64,000 nt of DNA from Longispora fulva. Lineage in GTDB: Bacteria > Actinomycetota > Actinomycetes > Mycobacteriales > Micromonosporaceae. Position numbers and translations under genes: made by a program. Each line of letters begins with the position of its first letter. The stretch's first letter is position 1. The stretch is taken from NCBI RefSeq assembly GCF_015751905.1, contig NZ_JADOUF010000001.1, forward strand, positions 1,736,001 through 1,800,000. Direction: 5' to 3'. Shown in pieces: positions 9,276 to 18,563 of the stretch. The notes beneath the pieces are model-generated. The model worked only from the letters and a program-made list of their open reading frames with translations. It ran no database searches and was not told the DNA's origin.

Positions 9276-10325
9276 ATGCGCGCGACGACGATTCACGGCC
9301 CGTTCGACATCCGGGTCACCGACGTGCCCGACGCGGCCCTGCACGGCCCGACCGACGCGGTGGTGCGGGTCACGCACGCGTGCGTGTGCGGCAGCGACCT
9401 GTGGGCGTACCGGGGGGTGGCGGCCCGCCAGGAGGGCCAGCGCATCGGGCACGAGTTCGTCGGCGTCGTCGACGCGGTCGGCGCCGACGTGGTGACGGTC
9501 CGGCCCGGGGACACCGTCATCGCCCCGTTCGTGTGGTCGGACGGGGTGTGCGAGTTCTGCCGGGCGGGCCTGCACACCTCCTGCCCGCACGGCGGGTTCT
9601 GGGGCACGCCCGGTTCCGACGGCGGGCAGGGGGAGGCGGTGCGGGTGCCGTTCGCCGACGGGACCCTCGTGAAGGTCCCCGCCGGCACCGACCCGGCGTT
9701 GACGCCGGCACTGCTGTCGCTGTCGGACGTGATGTCCACCGGGCACCACGCCGTCGTCAGCGCCCTGGCCGGCCCGGGCCCCGGGCCGCACGGCTGGGTG
9801 GCGGTCGTCGGCGACGGGGCCGTGGGCCTGTGCGCCGTCCTGGCCGCCCGACGGCTGGGCGCGCGCAACATCATCGCCCTGGGCCGCCACGTGGAGCGGA
9901 CCCTGATCGCGTCGAAGTTCGGGGCCACCCACATCGTGCCCGAACGCGGCGAGGACGCCGTCGCCGCGGTGCGGGAACTCACCGGCGGACTCGGCGCGCA
10001 CCACGTCATCGAGGCGGTGGGCACGGAGGAGTCGATGCGCACCGCCATCGCCGCCACCCGCGACGGCGGCACCGTCGGCTACGTGGGCGTCCCGCACGGC
10101 GGCAGCGCCGGGGTGACGATCTCCGACATGTTCAACCGCAACGTGGCCCTGCGCGGCGGCGTCGCCCCGGCCCGAGCCTACATCGGTGAACTCCTCACCG
10201 ACGTCCTGGCCGGCACCCTGGACCCGTCGGCCGTGTTCGACCTGACGGTGCCCCTGTCCGGCACCCCCGACGGGTACGCGGCCATGCATTCCCGGCGCGC
10301 GTTGAAAGTCCTCATCGAGATGTGA
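9276..10325 (+). CDS. Zinc-dependent alcohol dehydrogenase family protein
   Basis: A 349-residue medium-chain dehydrogenase. It has the catalytic zinc region CVCGSDLWAY and IGHEFVGVVDAVG, a cysteine cluster CEFCRAGLHTSC where the structural zinc normally sits (one canonical Cys is not obvious), and the nucleotide-binding stretch VAVVGDGAVGLCAVLAA. ATG 9276 is preceded by GAGGGGGAAG. It may be co-transcribed with def. Its last 14 bases overlap the end of the convergent PLP decarboxylase gene. Substrate unknown; threonine, sorbitol or formaldehyde-type substrates are all possible. Confidence 0.88.
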   Translation: MRATTIHGPFDIRVTDVPDAALHGPTDAVVRVTHACVCGSDLWAYRGVAARQEGQRIGHEFVGVVDAVGADVVTVRPGDTVIAPFVWSDGVCEFCRAGLHTSCPHGGFWGTPGSDGGQGEAVRVPFADGTLVKVPAGTDPALTPALLSLSDVMSTGHHAVVSALAGPGPGPHGWVAVVGDGAVGLCAVLAARRLGARNIIALGRHVERTLIASKFGATHIVPERGEDAVAAVRELTGGLGAHHVIEAVGTEESMRTAIAATRDGGTVGYVGVPHGGSAGVTISDMFNRNVALRGGVAPARAYIGELLTDVLAGTLDPSAVFDLTVPLSGTPDGYAAMHSRRALKVLIEM

Positions 10326-11418
10326 GCAGCACCTGCGGTTTGGGGTGCGACAGGAAGTCGTGGTGGGACACCTCGAAGCCGTACGCGCCGGTGTCGTCGA
10401 ACACGAGCACGTCACCGACGCGCAGGCGGTCCACGTGCCGGGCGCGGCACAGGACGTCGCGGGGGGTGCACAGTTCCCCCGCCGCGGTGACCGCCACGTC
10501 GGTGACCTGCGGGCGGGGCAGGTCATAGGGCCACTCGTCGACCGGGTGCACCGTGAACGGGTGGTCATAGCCCCAGGCTGCCGGCAGCCGGAAGTGGTGC
10601 GTGCCGCCGCGCAGCAGGGCGAACCACTGCCCGTGGGTGCGTTTGAGGTCAAGGACCTCGGCGGCGTACCGGCCGGCCGGTGCCGCGGCGTAGCGGCCGA
10701 TCTCCACGACGAGGCGCGGGTCGGGCGGCACGAGCCGGGCGAAGGCGTCCAGGTCGAAGGACCTGTCACCGGTGTAGTCGACGCCCAGACCGCCGCCGAT
10801 GTTGACGACGTCGGCGCCGGGCAGCACCGCGTCGGTGTAGGCCAGGCAGTCGGCGGCGTAGGCGGCGTGCGCGGCGGCGTCGAGGTTGTTGGACACCGCG
10901 TGCAGGTGCAGGCCCCGCAACCGCAGCCACCGCGACCGCCGCGCCGCCACCACCACGTCCGCCAGCTGCCGCTCGTCGATGCCGAACGCCGTCGGCGCGC
11001 CCGTCATCCGGTGGCTGCCGTCCAGGGGTGAGGCGGCCCGGTTGACGCGCAGGCAGATGTCCACCGGCCGGTCGGCGAACGCGTCGAGGCGGGCCAACTC
11101 CCACGCCGACTCGACATTGACGTGCGCCCCGGCCGCCACCGCCGCCCGCAGCTCCGCGTCCGTCTTGGCCGGCCCGCCGAACACGACCCGGCGCGCCCCG
11201 GCCGCCACCGCCTTGGCCAGCTCACCCCCGGAGGCGACCTCCAACCCGTCGGCGACAGCCGCCGCGGCGGCCAGGAACGCCGGATGGCTGTTGGCCTTCA
11301 CCGCGTAGAACACCCCGGCGCCGGCCGGCAACGCCACCCGCACCGCCTCCAGCCGCCCCGCCAGCACCGCCGGGTCATACAGGTACGCGCACACCGGGCG
11401 CGCCGCGTCGCCGATCAC
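10312..11418 (-). CDS. PLP-dependent fold-type III decarboxylase of siderophore operon
   Basis: A 368-residue relative of diaminopimelate/ornithine decarboxylases. The PLP lysine is in FYAVKANSHP (Lys41), the phosphate-binding loop in NIGGGLGVDY, and the second half of the active site in ELCTPRDVL and GAYGFEVSHHDF. In NIS siderophore clusters such homologues (for example AcsE or SbnH) decarboxylate an amino-acid building block or intermediate, and that role fits here. GTG 11418 overlaps the stop of the upstream IucA/IucC gene (GTGA), indicating translational coupling. It is the last gene of the operon. Confidence 0.88.
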   Translation of the reverse strand: MIGDAARPVCAYLYDPAVLAGRLEAVRVALPAGAGVFYAVKANSHPAFLAAAAAVADGLEVASGGELAKAVAAGARRVVFGGPAKTDAELRAAVAAGAHVNVESAWELARLDAFADRPVDICLRVNRAASPLDGSHRMTGAPTAFGIDERQLADVVVAARRSRWLRLRGLHLHAVSNNLDAAAHAAYAADCLAYTDAVLPGADVVNIGGGLGVDYTGDRSFDLDAFARLVPPDPRLVVEIGRYAAAPAGRYAAEVLDLKRTHGQWFALLRGGTHHFRLPAAWGYDHPFTVHPVDEWPYDLPRPQVTDVAVTAAGELCTPRDVLCRARHVDRLRVGDVLVFDDTGAYGFEVSHHDFLSHPKPQVLLTSR

Positions 11419-13109
11419 GCCGCGAGGGGATTGTCGACGGGCACGTACTCGTCGCCGCCACCGGACAGGCGCATACGCACCAGGGCCTTGTGCGCCCACG
11501 GCCCTGCCGTCAACGCCCCCAGGTCCTCCGCCGCCGCGACACCCACCAGCGCATCGTCGAGAAGCGGCGCGTACACGCCGCGCAGGACCCGGCCCACCGT
11601 CGCCCACCCGACCGCCCCCAACCCCAGCCCGTCGACGACGGCCCCCAGATGGTTGCCCAACGCCGTGTACGCGACCTTCGCGCGCAGCACGTCCGCGTCG
11701 TCGGTGCCGGTCACCGAACCCGGCCACAGGGTCAACGGATGCCCCGCCGCCGCCAGACGCGGCCCGTGCAGACGCACCCCGCCCAGGTCCCGGAACACCA
11801 TCCGGGCACACCGGCCGGCGGTGAACAGCGGCACACAGTTCTGCAGGTGCGCCTCCAGGCCCACGCCGTGCGCCAACAACCGCAGCACCGGCCCCAGCAG
11901 CGCGGTGGCGTAGTCGGACAGCCACGCCACCGGCCCGTGCGGGTGCGCCGCCGCCAACAGCTCCAACACCGTCGACCCCGTCGCCGGGCACACCGCCGGC
12001 AGGGCGTTGGCCGGCACCGCCAACTCGCCGGCCGACACCACCCCGGCCAGGGGGTGGCGCAGCACGGCCGTCACGTCGCGCTCCGAGGCGGCCAACAGCG
12101 CCCCCGCGCCGGCGAACTCACCCAGAAGGCTCCCGCCCGTACCCGCAAGGAGGGTTTCCACCAACGCCGACACCGGCGGCCCGTTACGGGCCGTCGCCAC
12201 CGAGATCGACCGCCGCGTCGACGTGATCTGCACATCCAACGACACCTTCACCAGCTGCCCCGCGCCCGTGAGCACCGTGCGCAGCGACGCCGTCGGCGCG
12301 CACGGCACCCGCAACCCGTCCACCACCCGCCACAGACCGGCCCGGCCCGCGTCGGCGTGCCGGGTGCGCAGCACGTTGGCCACCTGCCACGGATGCGCCG
12401 GCTGCAACACGAAACCGTCCGGCGCGGCCGGCAGCCCCAACGCCGCCCCCACGTCATCACCCACGTGCACATCCGCGCGCAACGCCACCACCGCCAGGTC
12501 GAACCCCGGCCCCTCCAGGTCATAGGCCAACACGTCAGCGACGCTCATCCCCAGCCGGGTCCGGCCGCACGGATGCAGATTGTGCCCCTCCGTGGCCAAC
12601 CGCTCCAGGAACAACACCCCCTCATCCGGTCCCAACCGGCCGGCCGCGGACACCGCGTCCGTGCCCGCCACCGCCGGGCGGCGCGCCGTCCCGATCGCCA
12701 GGTTCACCACCGCGTCGACCAGCTCCGCCGGCAACGTGCCCGTCTCGACGCCCACCAGCAGCGCCAACAGCGCCGCCGGGTCGGTCACCGGCACCCGCAC
12801 ACACCCGGCCTCATGCCACACCGGGCCCGTCACCCGCACCGTCGACGCCGCCCCCCGCACTCCCGGGAACGTCACCACCCCACCGGAACGCGCCGGCCAC
12901 ACCCACACGTCACCCAACGCCCGCAGCCCGCCACGCGACCCGGCCACGTCCTCGGTGAACACCGCCTCCACCAGCCGCGCGCACACATGCGCCGCCGCCT
13001 GCGGCAACGCCGCCCGGAACCCGCCCACCAGGTCGGCCGGCAACCGGGGCACCGCCCGGGCCGCCGCGGCCGCCAACAACGCCGGCAACGTCGACGGCGC
13101 GACCGTCAC
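11415..13109 (-). CDS. IucA/IucC family siderophore synthetase (second)
   Basis: A 564-residue NIS synthetase that would join a carboxylate such as citrate to an amine or alcohol using ATP. Conserved parts include GHNLHPCGRTRLGMS, HPWQVANVL, a STRRSISVATARNGPP block for ATP and carboxylate binding, EAHLQN and RDLGGVRLHG. GTG 13109 overlaps the stop of the preceding synthetase (GTGA) and gives the usual hydrophobic N-terminus (STLPALLAAAAARAVPRL). The two tandem synthetases differ clearly, so they likely perform successive condensations. Confidence 0.93.
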   Translation of the reverse strand: MTVAPSTLPALLAAAAARAVPRLPADLVGGFRAALPQAAAHVCARLVEAVFTEDVAGSRGGLRALGDVWVWPARSGGVVTFPGVRGAASTVRVTGPVWHEAGCVRVPVTDPAALLALLVGVETGTLPAELVDAVVNLAIGTARRPAVAGTDAVSAAGRLGPDEGVLFLERLATEGHNLHPCGRTRLGMSVADVLAYDLEGPGFDLAVVALRADVHVGDDVGAALGLPAAPDGFVLQPAHPWQVANVLRTRHADAGRAGLWRVVDGLRVPCAPTASLRTVLTGAGQLVKVSLDVQITSTRRSISVATARNGPPVSALVETLLAGTGGSLLGEFAGAGALLAASERDVTAVLRHPLAGVVSAGELAVPANALPAVCPATGSTVLELLAAAHPHGPVAWLSDYATALLGPVLRLLAHGVGLEAHLQNCVPLFTAGRCARMVFRDLGGVRLHGPRLAAAGHPLTLWPGSVTGTDDADVLRAKVAYTALGNHLGAVVDGLGLGAVGWATVGRVLRGVYAPLLDDALVGVAAAEDLGALTAGPWAHKALVRMRLSGGGDEYVPVDNPLAA

Positions 13110-14596
13110 AACGTCGCGACCGGACTCGGCACCCACGCCCACACATCCTCCAACGGATCGGAAGCCAACCGCATCGCCGTCAACGCCTTCATCGGCCACG
13201 GCCCCCGCACCAGACCCGGATGCCCCGACAACGCCTGGGCCACCGGCCACCACAACAACCGCGCCGACACGCCCGTACCCCGCGCCAGCACCGCCACCAC
13301 CTCGGCGAACATCGTCGACAACGCCGAGGAGGCGAACTTCGCCCGCAACACCGCCGGATCATCACACCCGACATCCCCGAACAGCGGGGGACAGTCCACC
13401 CGGTGCCGGGCCAGCAGAGCCGGGGACACCCGCACCCCACCGAAGTCGCGGTACACGCCGCGCACCGGACGCCCGTCACGCAACACCACCAGAGTGTTCT
13501 GCCCGTGCGCCTCCAACGCCACCCCCATCGTCAACAACGCCAACAACGGCGGCAGCACCGCGTCCGCCAACGCCGACACCCACCCCACCGGATCCGCCCC
13601 CGCCAACGCCACCACCAGCGGATCCGGGCCCGCGCACAACGCCGACACCGCCGCCACCGACTCACCGGCCCCCACCACCGGCCCCGCCCGCAACACCGCC
13701 GCACGCGCACGATCCCCGCCCACCGAACCCGCCGCCGGCTCGGCCAGCACCTCCAGACCCGTCAACGACCCCACCAGCGCCGACAACGCCGGACCGTTAC
13801 GCACCGACGCCGCCGACACCGTGCGCACCGCCGACGTCATCTGCACACTCACCGCCGTCTTCACATGCCACCCGTCATCGAGTACGAGGGTCCGCAACGA
13901 CATCAACGGCCGCGCCCGCAACGAACCGGCCACCACCGCACCCGACCACACATGCTCCCGCTGCCACGGATGCACCGGAAGCAGGTAATCGGCCCCCTCC
14001 CGCCACGGCCAGTCACCCACCCCCACCCAGTCCGCCGCCCGCACCCGCACCAGATCCACATCCACCACGGGGGAGAACTCCGGGGCGTAGCGCAGCTGCT
14101 CGGCCGCCGACATGCCCGTACGCGTCCGGCACAACGGATGCAACGGATGACCGTCGACGACCCTGGCCTCCACATCCACCAGATCCCACGGCCCCCACCC
14201 GGGGGTGGCCTCCCGCACCGTGCCGCCGCCCAGATCCGGCAAGCGTGGGGGAGGAGCGGTCCTCGACAGGGCCAGATTCGCCACACTGTCGGCCAGCTCC
14301 GCCCGCAACCGCCCCGGCCAGCCCAGACCCGCCGCCAACCGCTCAGGATCGTTGTACCCCACCCCGCCCAACGTCACCGTCAACCCCGACGGGCACACCG
14401 CGAACGGCAACCCCGCCTCCGCCGGCCCCACCAACCGACGGCCGTCGGCGAGAGTCACCACCGTCTCCCCGGACACCGACTCGCGCGACACCACCTGCGC
14501 CACAGGCTCCCTGCACAACGCACCCCACAACCGGCCCAACACCGCGGCCCGGGCACCGGCAAGCTCCACCAACGGGGTCGACACGAACCCAAACAC
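13106..14596 (-). CDS. IucA/IucC family siderophore synthetase (first)
   Basis: A 496-residue NIS synthetase, short for the family. It shows GHPLHPLCRTRTGMS, HPWQREHVW, SAVRTVSAASVRNGPALS, EAHGQNTL and RDFGGVRVS, the core blocks of this enzyme class, and a C-terminal FhuF-like region (WPMKALTAMRL). The start at GTG 14596 is the furthest one compatible with the family; GTG 14584 is an alternative and neither has a strong ribosome site. It is the first gene of the three-gene operon and lies directly downstream of an iron box. Together the genes make a citrate- or dicarboxylate-based siderophore; the product cannot be named. Confidence 0.92.
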   Translation of the reverse strand: MFGFVSTPLVELAGARAAVLGRLWGALCREPVAQVVSRESVSGETVVTLADGRRLVGPAEAGLPFAVCPSGLTVTLGGVGYNDPERLAAGLGWPGRLRAELADSVANLALSRTAPPPRLPDLGGGTVREATPGWGPWDLVDVEARVVDGHPLHPLCRTRTGMSAAEQLRYAPEFSPVVDVDLVRVRAADWVGVGDWPWREGADYLLPVHPWQREHVWSGAVVAGSLRARPLMSLRTLVLDDGWHVKTAVSVQMTSAVRTVSAASVRNGPALSALVGSLTGLEVLAEPAAGSVGGDRARAAVLRAGPVVGAGESVAAVSALCAGPDPLVVALAGADPVGWVSALADAVLPPLLALLTMGVALEAHGQNTLVVLRDGRPVRGVYRDFGGVRVSPALLARHRVDCPPLFGDVGCDDPAVLRAKFASSALSTMFAEVVAVLARGTGVSARLLWWPVAQALSGHPGLVRGPWPMKALTAMRLASDPLEDVWAWVPSPVATL

Positions 14597-14605
14597 CCCA
14601 ATCCG

Positions 14606-14624
14606 TCAAGTAAGGGTCACCTTA
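14606..14624 (-). promoter_or_regulatory. DtxR/IdeR-type iron box before siderophore operon
   Basis: On the minus strand the sequence TAAGGTGACCCTTACTTGA matches 15 of 19 positions of the actinobacterial iron-box consensus TWAGGTWAGSCTWACCTWA. It lies 10 bases before the first synthetase start, where a bound repressor would block transcription. Expected effect: repression when iron is plentiful. Confidence 0.75.
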
Positions 14625-14690
14625 CAGGCAGTATTCCTCGGCCGTTAGGCCAGTGGTCACCCACCCCGCACCGTGGCAGGCTACGCCCCG

Positions 14691-15521
14691 ATGAGCACGC
14701 CCGAGCAGTACCGACACGACGCCGGCGAACCCCGCCACGCCCGGCGACGCCGGACCGCCCCCATCATCGCCAGCATCGTCTTCGCCGCAGCGGCCCTCAC
14801 CGCCGGCACCGCCCTGGCCTACCGCACCCTCGACACCCCCACCCCACCCGTACCACCCGCCGCCAGCGGCCCCGCCCACACCCACGACACCACCGGCCCG
14901 GCACCCACCACCGGCCCACCAGCCCTCACCTACCCCGCCGACGGCCCCGGCACCTACACCACCACCGGCGACACCGGCCCCATCCGCGGCCACGCCGGCA
15001 CCCTCCTGCGCTACCACGTCGCCATCGAAAACGGCCTCACCCAGATCGACCCCACCACCGTCACCACCCTCATCGACACCACCTACAACGACCCCCGCGG
15101 CTGGACCTCCGCCGGCGCCTGGCGCTTCCAACGCGTCGCCGCCACCCAACCCGCCGACCTCACCATCTACCTCGTCACCCCCGGCACCCGCGCCAAACTG
15201 TGTGGCGACCCTACCGACCACTACACCAACTGCCGCACCGGCGACAAGATCATCCTCAACGTCGCCCGCTGGGCCCACGCCACCCCCGACTACGGCGGAT
15301 CCCTCGACATCTACCGCCAATACGCCCTCAACCACGAAACCGGCCACCGCCTCGGCTTCGACCACGAACTGTGCCCAGCCCCCGGCACCGCCGCCCCCGT
15401 CATGCAACAACAAACCCTCGGACTCCACGGCTGCGCCGCCAACGCCTGGCCCTACCCCGTCAAAGGCATCCGCAACGCCGGAACCCCCGGCGAATACCCC
15501 GACCCCATCCCCGCCGGATAG
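14691..15521 (+). CDS. DUF3152 family secreted metalloprotease-like protein
   Basis: A 276-residue protein with a basic N-terminus, one membrane segment or signal anchor (IIASIVFAAAALTAGTALAY), a Pro/Thr-rich linker and a C-terminal domain. That domain carries NHETGHRLGFDHELC, a zinc-protease-like HExxH-type motif with a third histidine, and PVMQQQT that resembles a Met-turn. This matches DUF3152, a secreted actinobacterial family of unverified activity. ATG 14691 is preferred to GTG 14673. It lies divergent from the siderophore operon and might share control from the iron box, but nothing proves it. Confidence 0.82.
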   Translation: MSTPEQYRHDAGEPRHARRRRTAPIIASIVFAAAALTAGTALAYRTLDTPTPPVPPAASGPAHTHDTTGPAPTTGPPALTYPADGPGTYTTTGDTGPIRGHAGTLLRYHVAIENGLTQIDPTTVTTLIDTTYNDPRGWTSAGAWRFQRVAATQPADLTIYLVTPGTRAKLCGDPTDHYTNCRTGDKIILNVARWAHATPDYGGSLDIYRQYALNHETGHRLGFDHELCPAPGTAAPVMQQQTLGLHGCAANAWPYPVKGIRNAGTPGEYPDPIPAG

Positions 15522-15722
15522 CCACCAGGCCAGCGACAGGCCGAACGGGCGCGCGCCCGTTCCCACACCGAGGGCAGGCCGGCCCCCGCGCCAACGGCGC
15601 GCCACATTCCCGCGCCGTTGGCGTGCGCCCCCTTGACCCGGCGTCAACGCGCGCCCCGGCCGCCACCGCCGCCACCAGCTCCGCGCCCGTCTCAGCCGGC
15701 CCCAGTCCGGCGATACGATCCG

Positions 15723-15834
15723 TCGCAGGGTCGCAGGGTCGCAGGGTCGCAGGGTCGCAGGGTCGCAGGGTCGCAGGGTCGCAGGGTCGCAGGGTCGCAG
15801 GGTCGCAGGGTCGCAGGGTCGCAGGGTCGCAGGG
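15723..15834. repeat. 14 tandem copies of 8-bp unit TCGCAGGG
   Basis: A perfect uninterrupted array of the 8-bp unit TCGCAGGG, 112 bp, ending 8 bp before the stop of the next (minus-strand) gene. It lies in the 320-bp interval 15522-15842, which otherwise shows no gene, only Cys-poor GC-rich sequence. The unit length is not a multiple of three and the array lies outside coding sequence, so copy number can vary without breaking a protein. Confidence 0.97.
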
Positions 15835-15842
15835 TCGGCCAG

Positions 15843-16589
15843 TCAGTCCGTCCGCCGCGAACGCCGACGGACAGCGGGATACACCCACACGGCCACCGCC
15901 GACACCAGCCAGGCGCCGATATGCCACGGGAAGCCGGTCAGTAGGACGAGATACGTCCCGACCACACCACCCAGACCACCCGCGCCCCAGCGTTCCGAAG
16001 CGGAACCGTCACGGTCGTCCAGATGCGCGGCAGGCGCGCCGGGAACATAGACGACACACGCGTAGTCGCCGAACGCCCCGAGCCGCGCGAACAGATCATG
16101 ATCCAACCGAACAGCGTCCAGCCGCACACAGTTACCGGTCCCCGTGTCAACGGACACCTCCACCACCCGCGGCGGCATCACCCGCACCACAGTGACCGCA
16201 TCGAAGATCCTGTCCTGCTGCCCGCGCAACGCCGCATCGCTGTGTGCGACCCGCTTCACCCGCCACGCGTGCGGATAGCCACGCAGACCATCACGGACCA
16301 ACTTCTCACCGGCGTCCGACGCCGCGAACACCACGACCACGTCCCCGTCACAGGTGAAACCCGCGAGCTCGTCATGGTGCGCCGCGTCAAGGGCGGCGAC
16401 AGGGCCCAGATCACCGCTACACGACCCCGTGAGACCACCCGCCCCACCGCCGGGCCAGGAGAACCCGGACAGCACCGCCCCGGACCAGTGCCGCGCACCA
16501 AACCCCACCGACGCCGCGGCCAGGACACCGGCGGGGATGAGAACCGCGAGCCCGAACACCGTCGAAACGGCCAGCAGGAATCGACGCAT
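15843..16589 (-). CDS. Hypothetical membrane protein with N- and C-terminal membrane segments
   Basis: A 248-residue protein not recognised. The N-terminus has a membrane segment (FLLAVSTVFGLAVLIPAGVLAAA), the middle is a probable extracytoplasmic domain with four cysteines (GSCSGD, FTCDGD, GNCVRLD, YACVVYV), and the C-terminus has one or two hydrophobic segments (VVGTYLVLLTGFPWHIGAWLVSAVAVWVY) followed by a basic tail RRRSRRTD. ATG 16589 is chosen to place the membrane segment at the N-terminus; GTG 16622 is possible. The cysteine pattern suggests two disulfides outside the cell. Its 3' end abuts the 8-bp repeat array. Confidence 0.65.
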   Translation of the reverse strand: MRRFLLAVSTVFGLAVLIPAGVLAAASVGFGARHWSGAVLSGFSWPGGGAGGLTGSCSGDLGPVAALDAAHHDELAGFTCDGDVVVVFAASDAGEKLVRDGLRGYPHAWRVKRVAHSDAALRGQQDRIFDAVTVVRVMPPRVVEVSVDTGTGNCVRLDAVRLDHDLFARLGAFGDYACVVYVPGAPAAHLDDRDGSASERWGAGGLGGVVGTYLVLLTGFPWHIGAWLVSAVAVWVYPAVRRRSRRTD

Positions 16590-16622
16590 GTGATGAGTGT
16601 CGAAACGGGGAATCACGAACAC

Positions 16623-17088
16623 GTCCCGGCCCGCTCACGGATACGCCGCCAATGCCGGGACCGCCAGCGGCACCGGCCATCGCACCGACAGCCTGCGGGC
16701 CAGATCCCGCCGCACGGCAGCACCAGGTCTCCTGACAAGACCACACCCCAGAGCCGCACGCCACGAGCCGCGGACCGAGCCGTACGCCGCGACGGTGTCG
16801 GCCGCCCACCGGAACCGGGGCACGACGGCCGTCGAGCACCAGGCGGCGGTTCGCCCAGGGCCGCACAGCATGAACCGGCAGGCGCGCCCCGGAACCACCG
16901 GGTCCCACCGATCAGAGCGCCGCCGCCGGCCGGGCCGCCGAGGCCAGGGCCCGGCAGGTCACACGCCGGCAGCGTCTCCACGCCTCGCCACCCCGACGCC
17001 ACCCCCGCCGACCCTCACGTGATCACCCAACCCCGCCAGGGCCCTGACCCCGCTGCATCCGACCGCCGCAGCCGTCACCGGCGGCGGT
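16623..17088. other. Intergenic interval without a supported gene
   Basis: About 460 bases with several short open frames on both strands. The minus-strand frame 16635-16898 (87 residues, starting MVPGRACRFMLCGPG) is the best candidate but has no ribosome site, no recognisable domain and an unusual Arg/Cys/Trp-rich composition. It may be decayed coding sequence. Confidence 0.5.
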
Positions 17089-18333
17089 TCAACGCAGGTC
17101 GACCACCACATCGCGCGCCACCAGCACGGCCAACAGATCTTCCACAGTGACCGCCGGAACCAGCCGACGCCGATCGTAGCCGGCCACGAGGCTCCCACAC
17201 GCTACAGCCGAGTCACGCCAGACCAGCCGAAACGGCGCCCGCGCGCCGAACCTCCCACGAAGACAGTCATGAAAAGCGTCCAGGTTCCAACCGAAGTATC
17301 CACCCGGGCCGTTGACCGCCTCACCGATCGCGCAGTAGAACCCCTCGACATCGGTCACGAACCGACCATCCAACTCAAACGTCGTACCCGCCGGCTTGTC
17401 CACCACACCGGGCCGCCGATGGGTCAGCGCCACCCCGGCCCACAGGTGCCGCAACTCCCGACCGTAACCGGCCCACACATTCCTCTCGACGGGCCGGCCC
17501 GCATACCAATGCCCCAAGACGCCCAGCATCCCGGTCGGCAGCGGCTCCTGAGGATCACTGGCGACCGTCACGTCAACAAGCCCGGCGCCCAACCGCGACG
17601 GCTCGGCGGCCTCCACCGTCCCCGACACCATCGCGCCGATCACCCGACCGGCCGAACCGTCAGCGGCGACCGCATGGACCTCCGCGCGAATCCGGCGACG
17701 CCGCACACCAGCCCCACCCGACCGCCCCACGGCGTCCAGCGCCGTCGACAACGAAGACTCCGGCCGACAACCCAGCAGCCGGACCCGCGGCACGAGCGGC
17801 GCGGCCCGCACACGGAACACACCCGTGACGTCCCGACACGTGCCCAACGGCACCCCGTCACGACCCTCGAGGACGAACTCGGCGACATCACCAGGACGCA
17901 CCACCGCGTCCGTACGATCATCGACGTGGACGAACCCGTCGAGGTCAACATCCACCGCCCCCGGCACCGCGACACTCGGCCGACGCGCCAGAACGACAAC
18001 ATCACCCAGATCCTCACCCCACCACGACGGCGCGCCCGGCGACGGCCCCAACAGCGACACGTCACCCAGCCAGGCCTCGCCCGTGCCGAGGGCCTCAACG
18101 GGCAGACCGGCGAGAGCACCGGCGGGGGAGCAGCCCACCAACGTGAAACTCTCCCGGGGCCGGGGCGGCAGGTCAACGAACAACCCCTCGATATCCGCGC
18201 ACAACGCCAACGGAGTGTCGACCTCATCGGAACCCTCGAAACCGACATCACCCAGAAGCAGCCAGCGCGGGCCGACCGGATGCTCCCACCGCCGCGGCGA
18301 ACCCTCAGCCGCGAAACCGGCGCCCGTCGTCAC
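17089..18333 (-). CDS. Protein with C-terminal barstar-like domain
   Basis: A 414-residue protein. Residues about 330-405 resemble barstar, the inhibitor of barnase-type RNases: FELDGRFVTDVEGFYCAIGEAVNG followed (in shortened form) by GYFGWNLDAFHDCLRGRFG, the core in which barstar Asp residues plug the RNase active site. The first ~320 residues are not recognised; they are rich in short beta-like segments and mention no membrane region. Actinobacterial barstar proteins with long N-terminal extensions exist and are thought to be immunity proteins for secreted RNase toxins. No toxin gene is adjacent, so it may be an orphan immunity gene. Confidence 0.78.
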   Translation of the reverse strand: MTTGAGFAAEGSPRRWEHPVGPRWLLLGDVGFEGSDEVDTPLALCADIEGLFVDLPPRPRESFTLVGCSPAGALAGLPVEALGTGEAWLGDVSLLGPSPGAPSWWGEDLGDVVVLARRPSVAVPGAVDVDLDGFVHVDDRTDAVVRPGDVAEFVLEGRDGVPLGTCRDVTGVFRVRAAPLVPRVRLLGCRPESSLSTALDAVGRSGGAGVRRRRIRAEVHAVAADGSAGRVIGAMVSGTVEAAEPSRLGAGLVDVTVASDPQEPLPTGMLGVLGHWYAGRPVERNVWAGYGRELRHLWAGVALTHRRPGVVDKPAGTTFELDGRFVTDVEGFYCAIGEAVNGPGGYFGWNLDAFHDCLRGRFGARAPFRLVWRDSAVACGSLVAGYDRRRLVPAVTVEDLLAVLVARDVVVDLR

Positions 18334-18563
18334 CCCGAGACCCTACCGGCCCACGAGCCCGCGAGGGGGCACGCCCACCGCACCCACAAGGACCACAACC
18401 CCGATGCCACTCGCCCCGCCCAAACACGAGACCAGCCCGCACACCCAGCCAGAACCCACCCACAACGGGAAGCGAAGAGCGAACACACTCGGGTGGCCGA
18501 CGCGACCCACACACGCCGCCACCCACCAGACGACCGCCACCACCACGACAACGGCCACCACCA

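Noticed and set aside
15723-15834. CRISPR array
   Set aside because: The unit is 8 bp with no spacers and no cas genes nearby.
16635-16898. Minus-strand 87-residue protein
   Set aside because: No ribosome site, domain or coding-like composition; may be decayed sequence.
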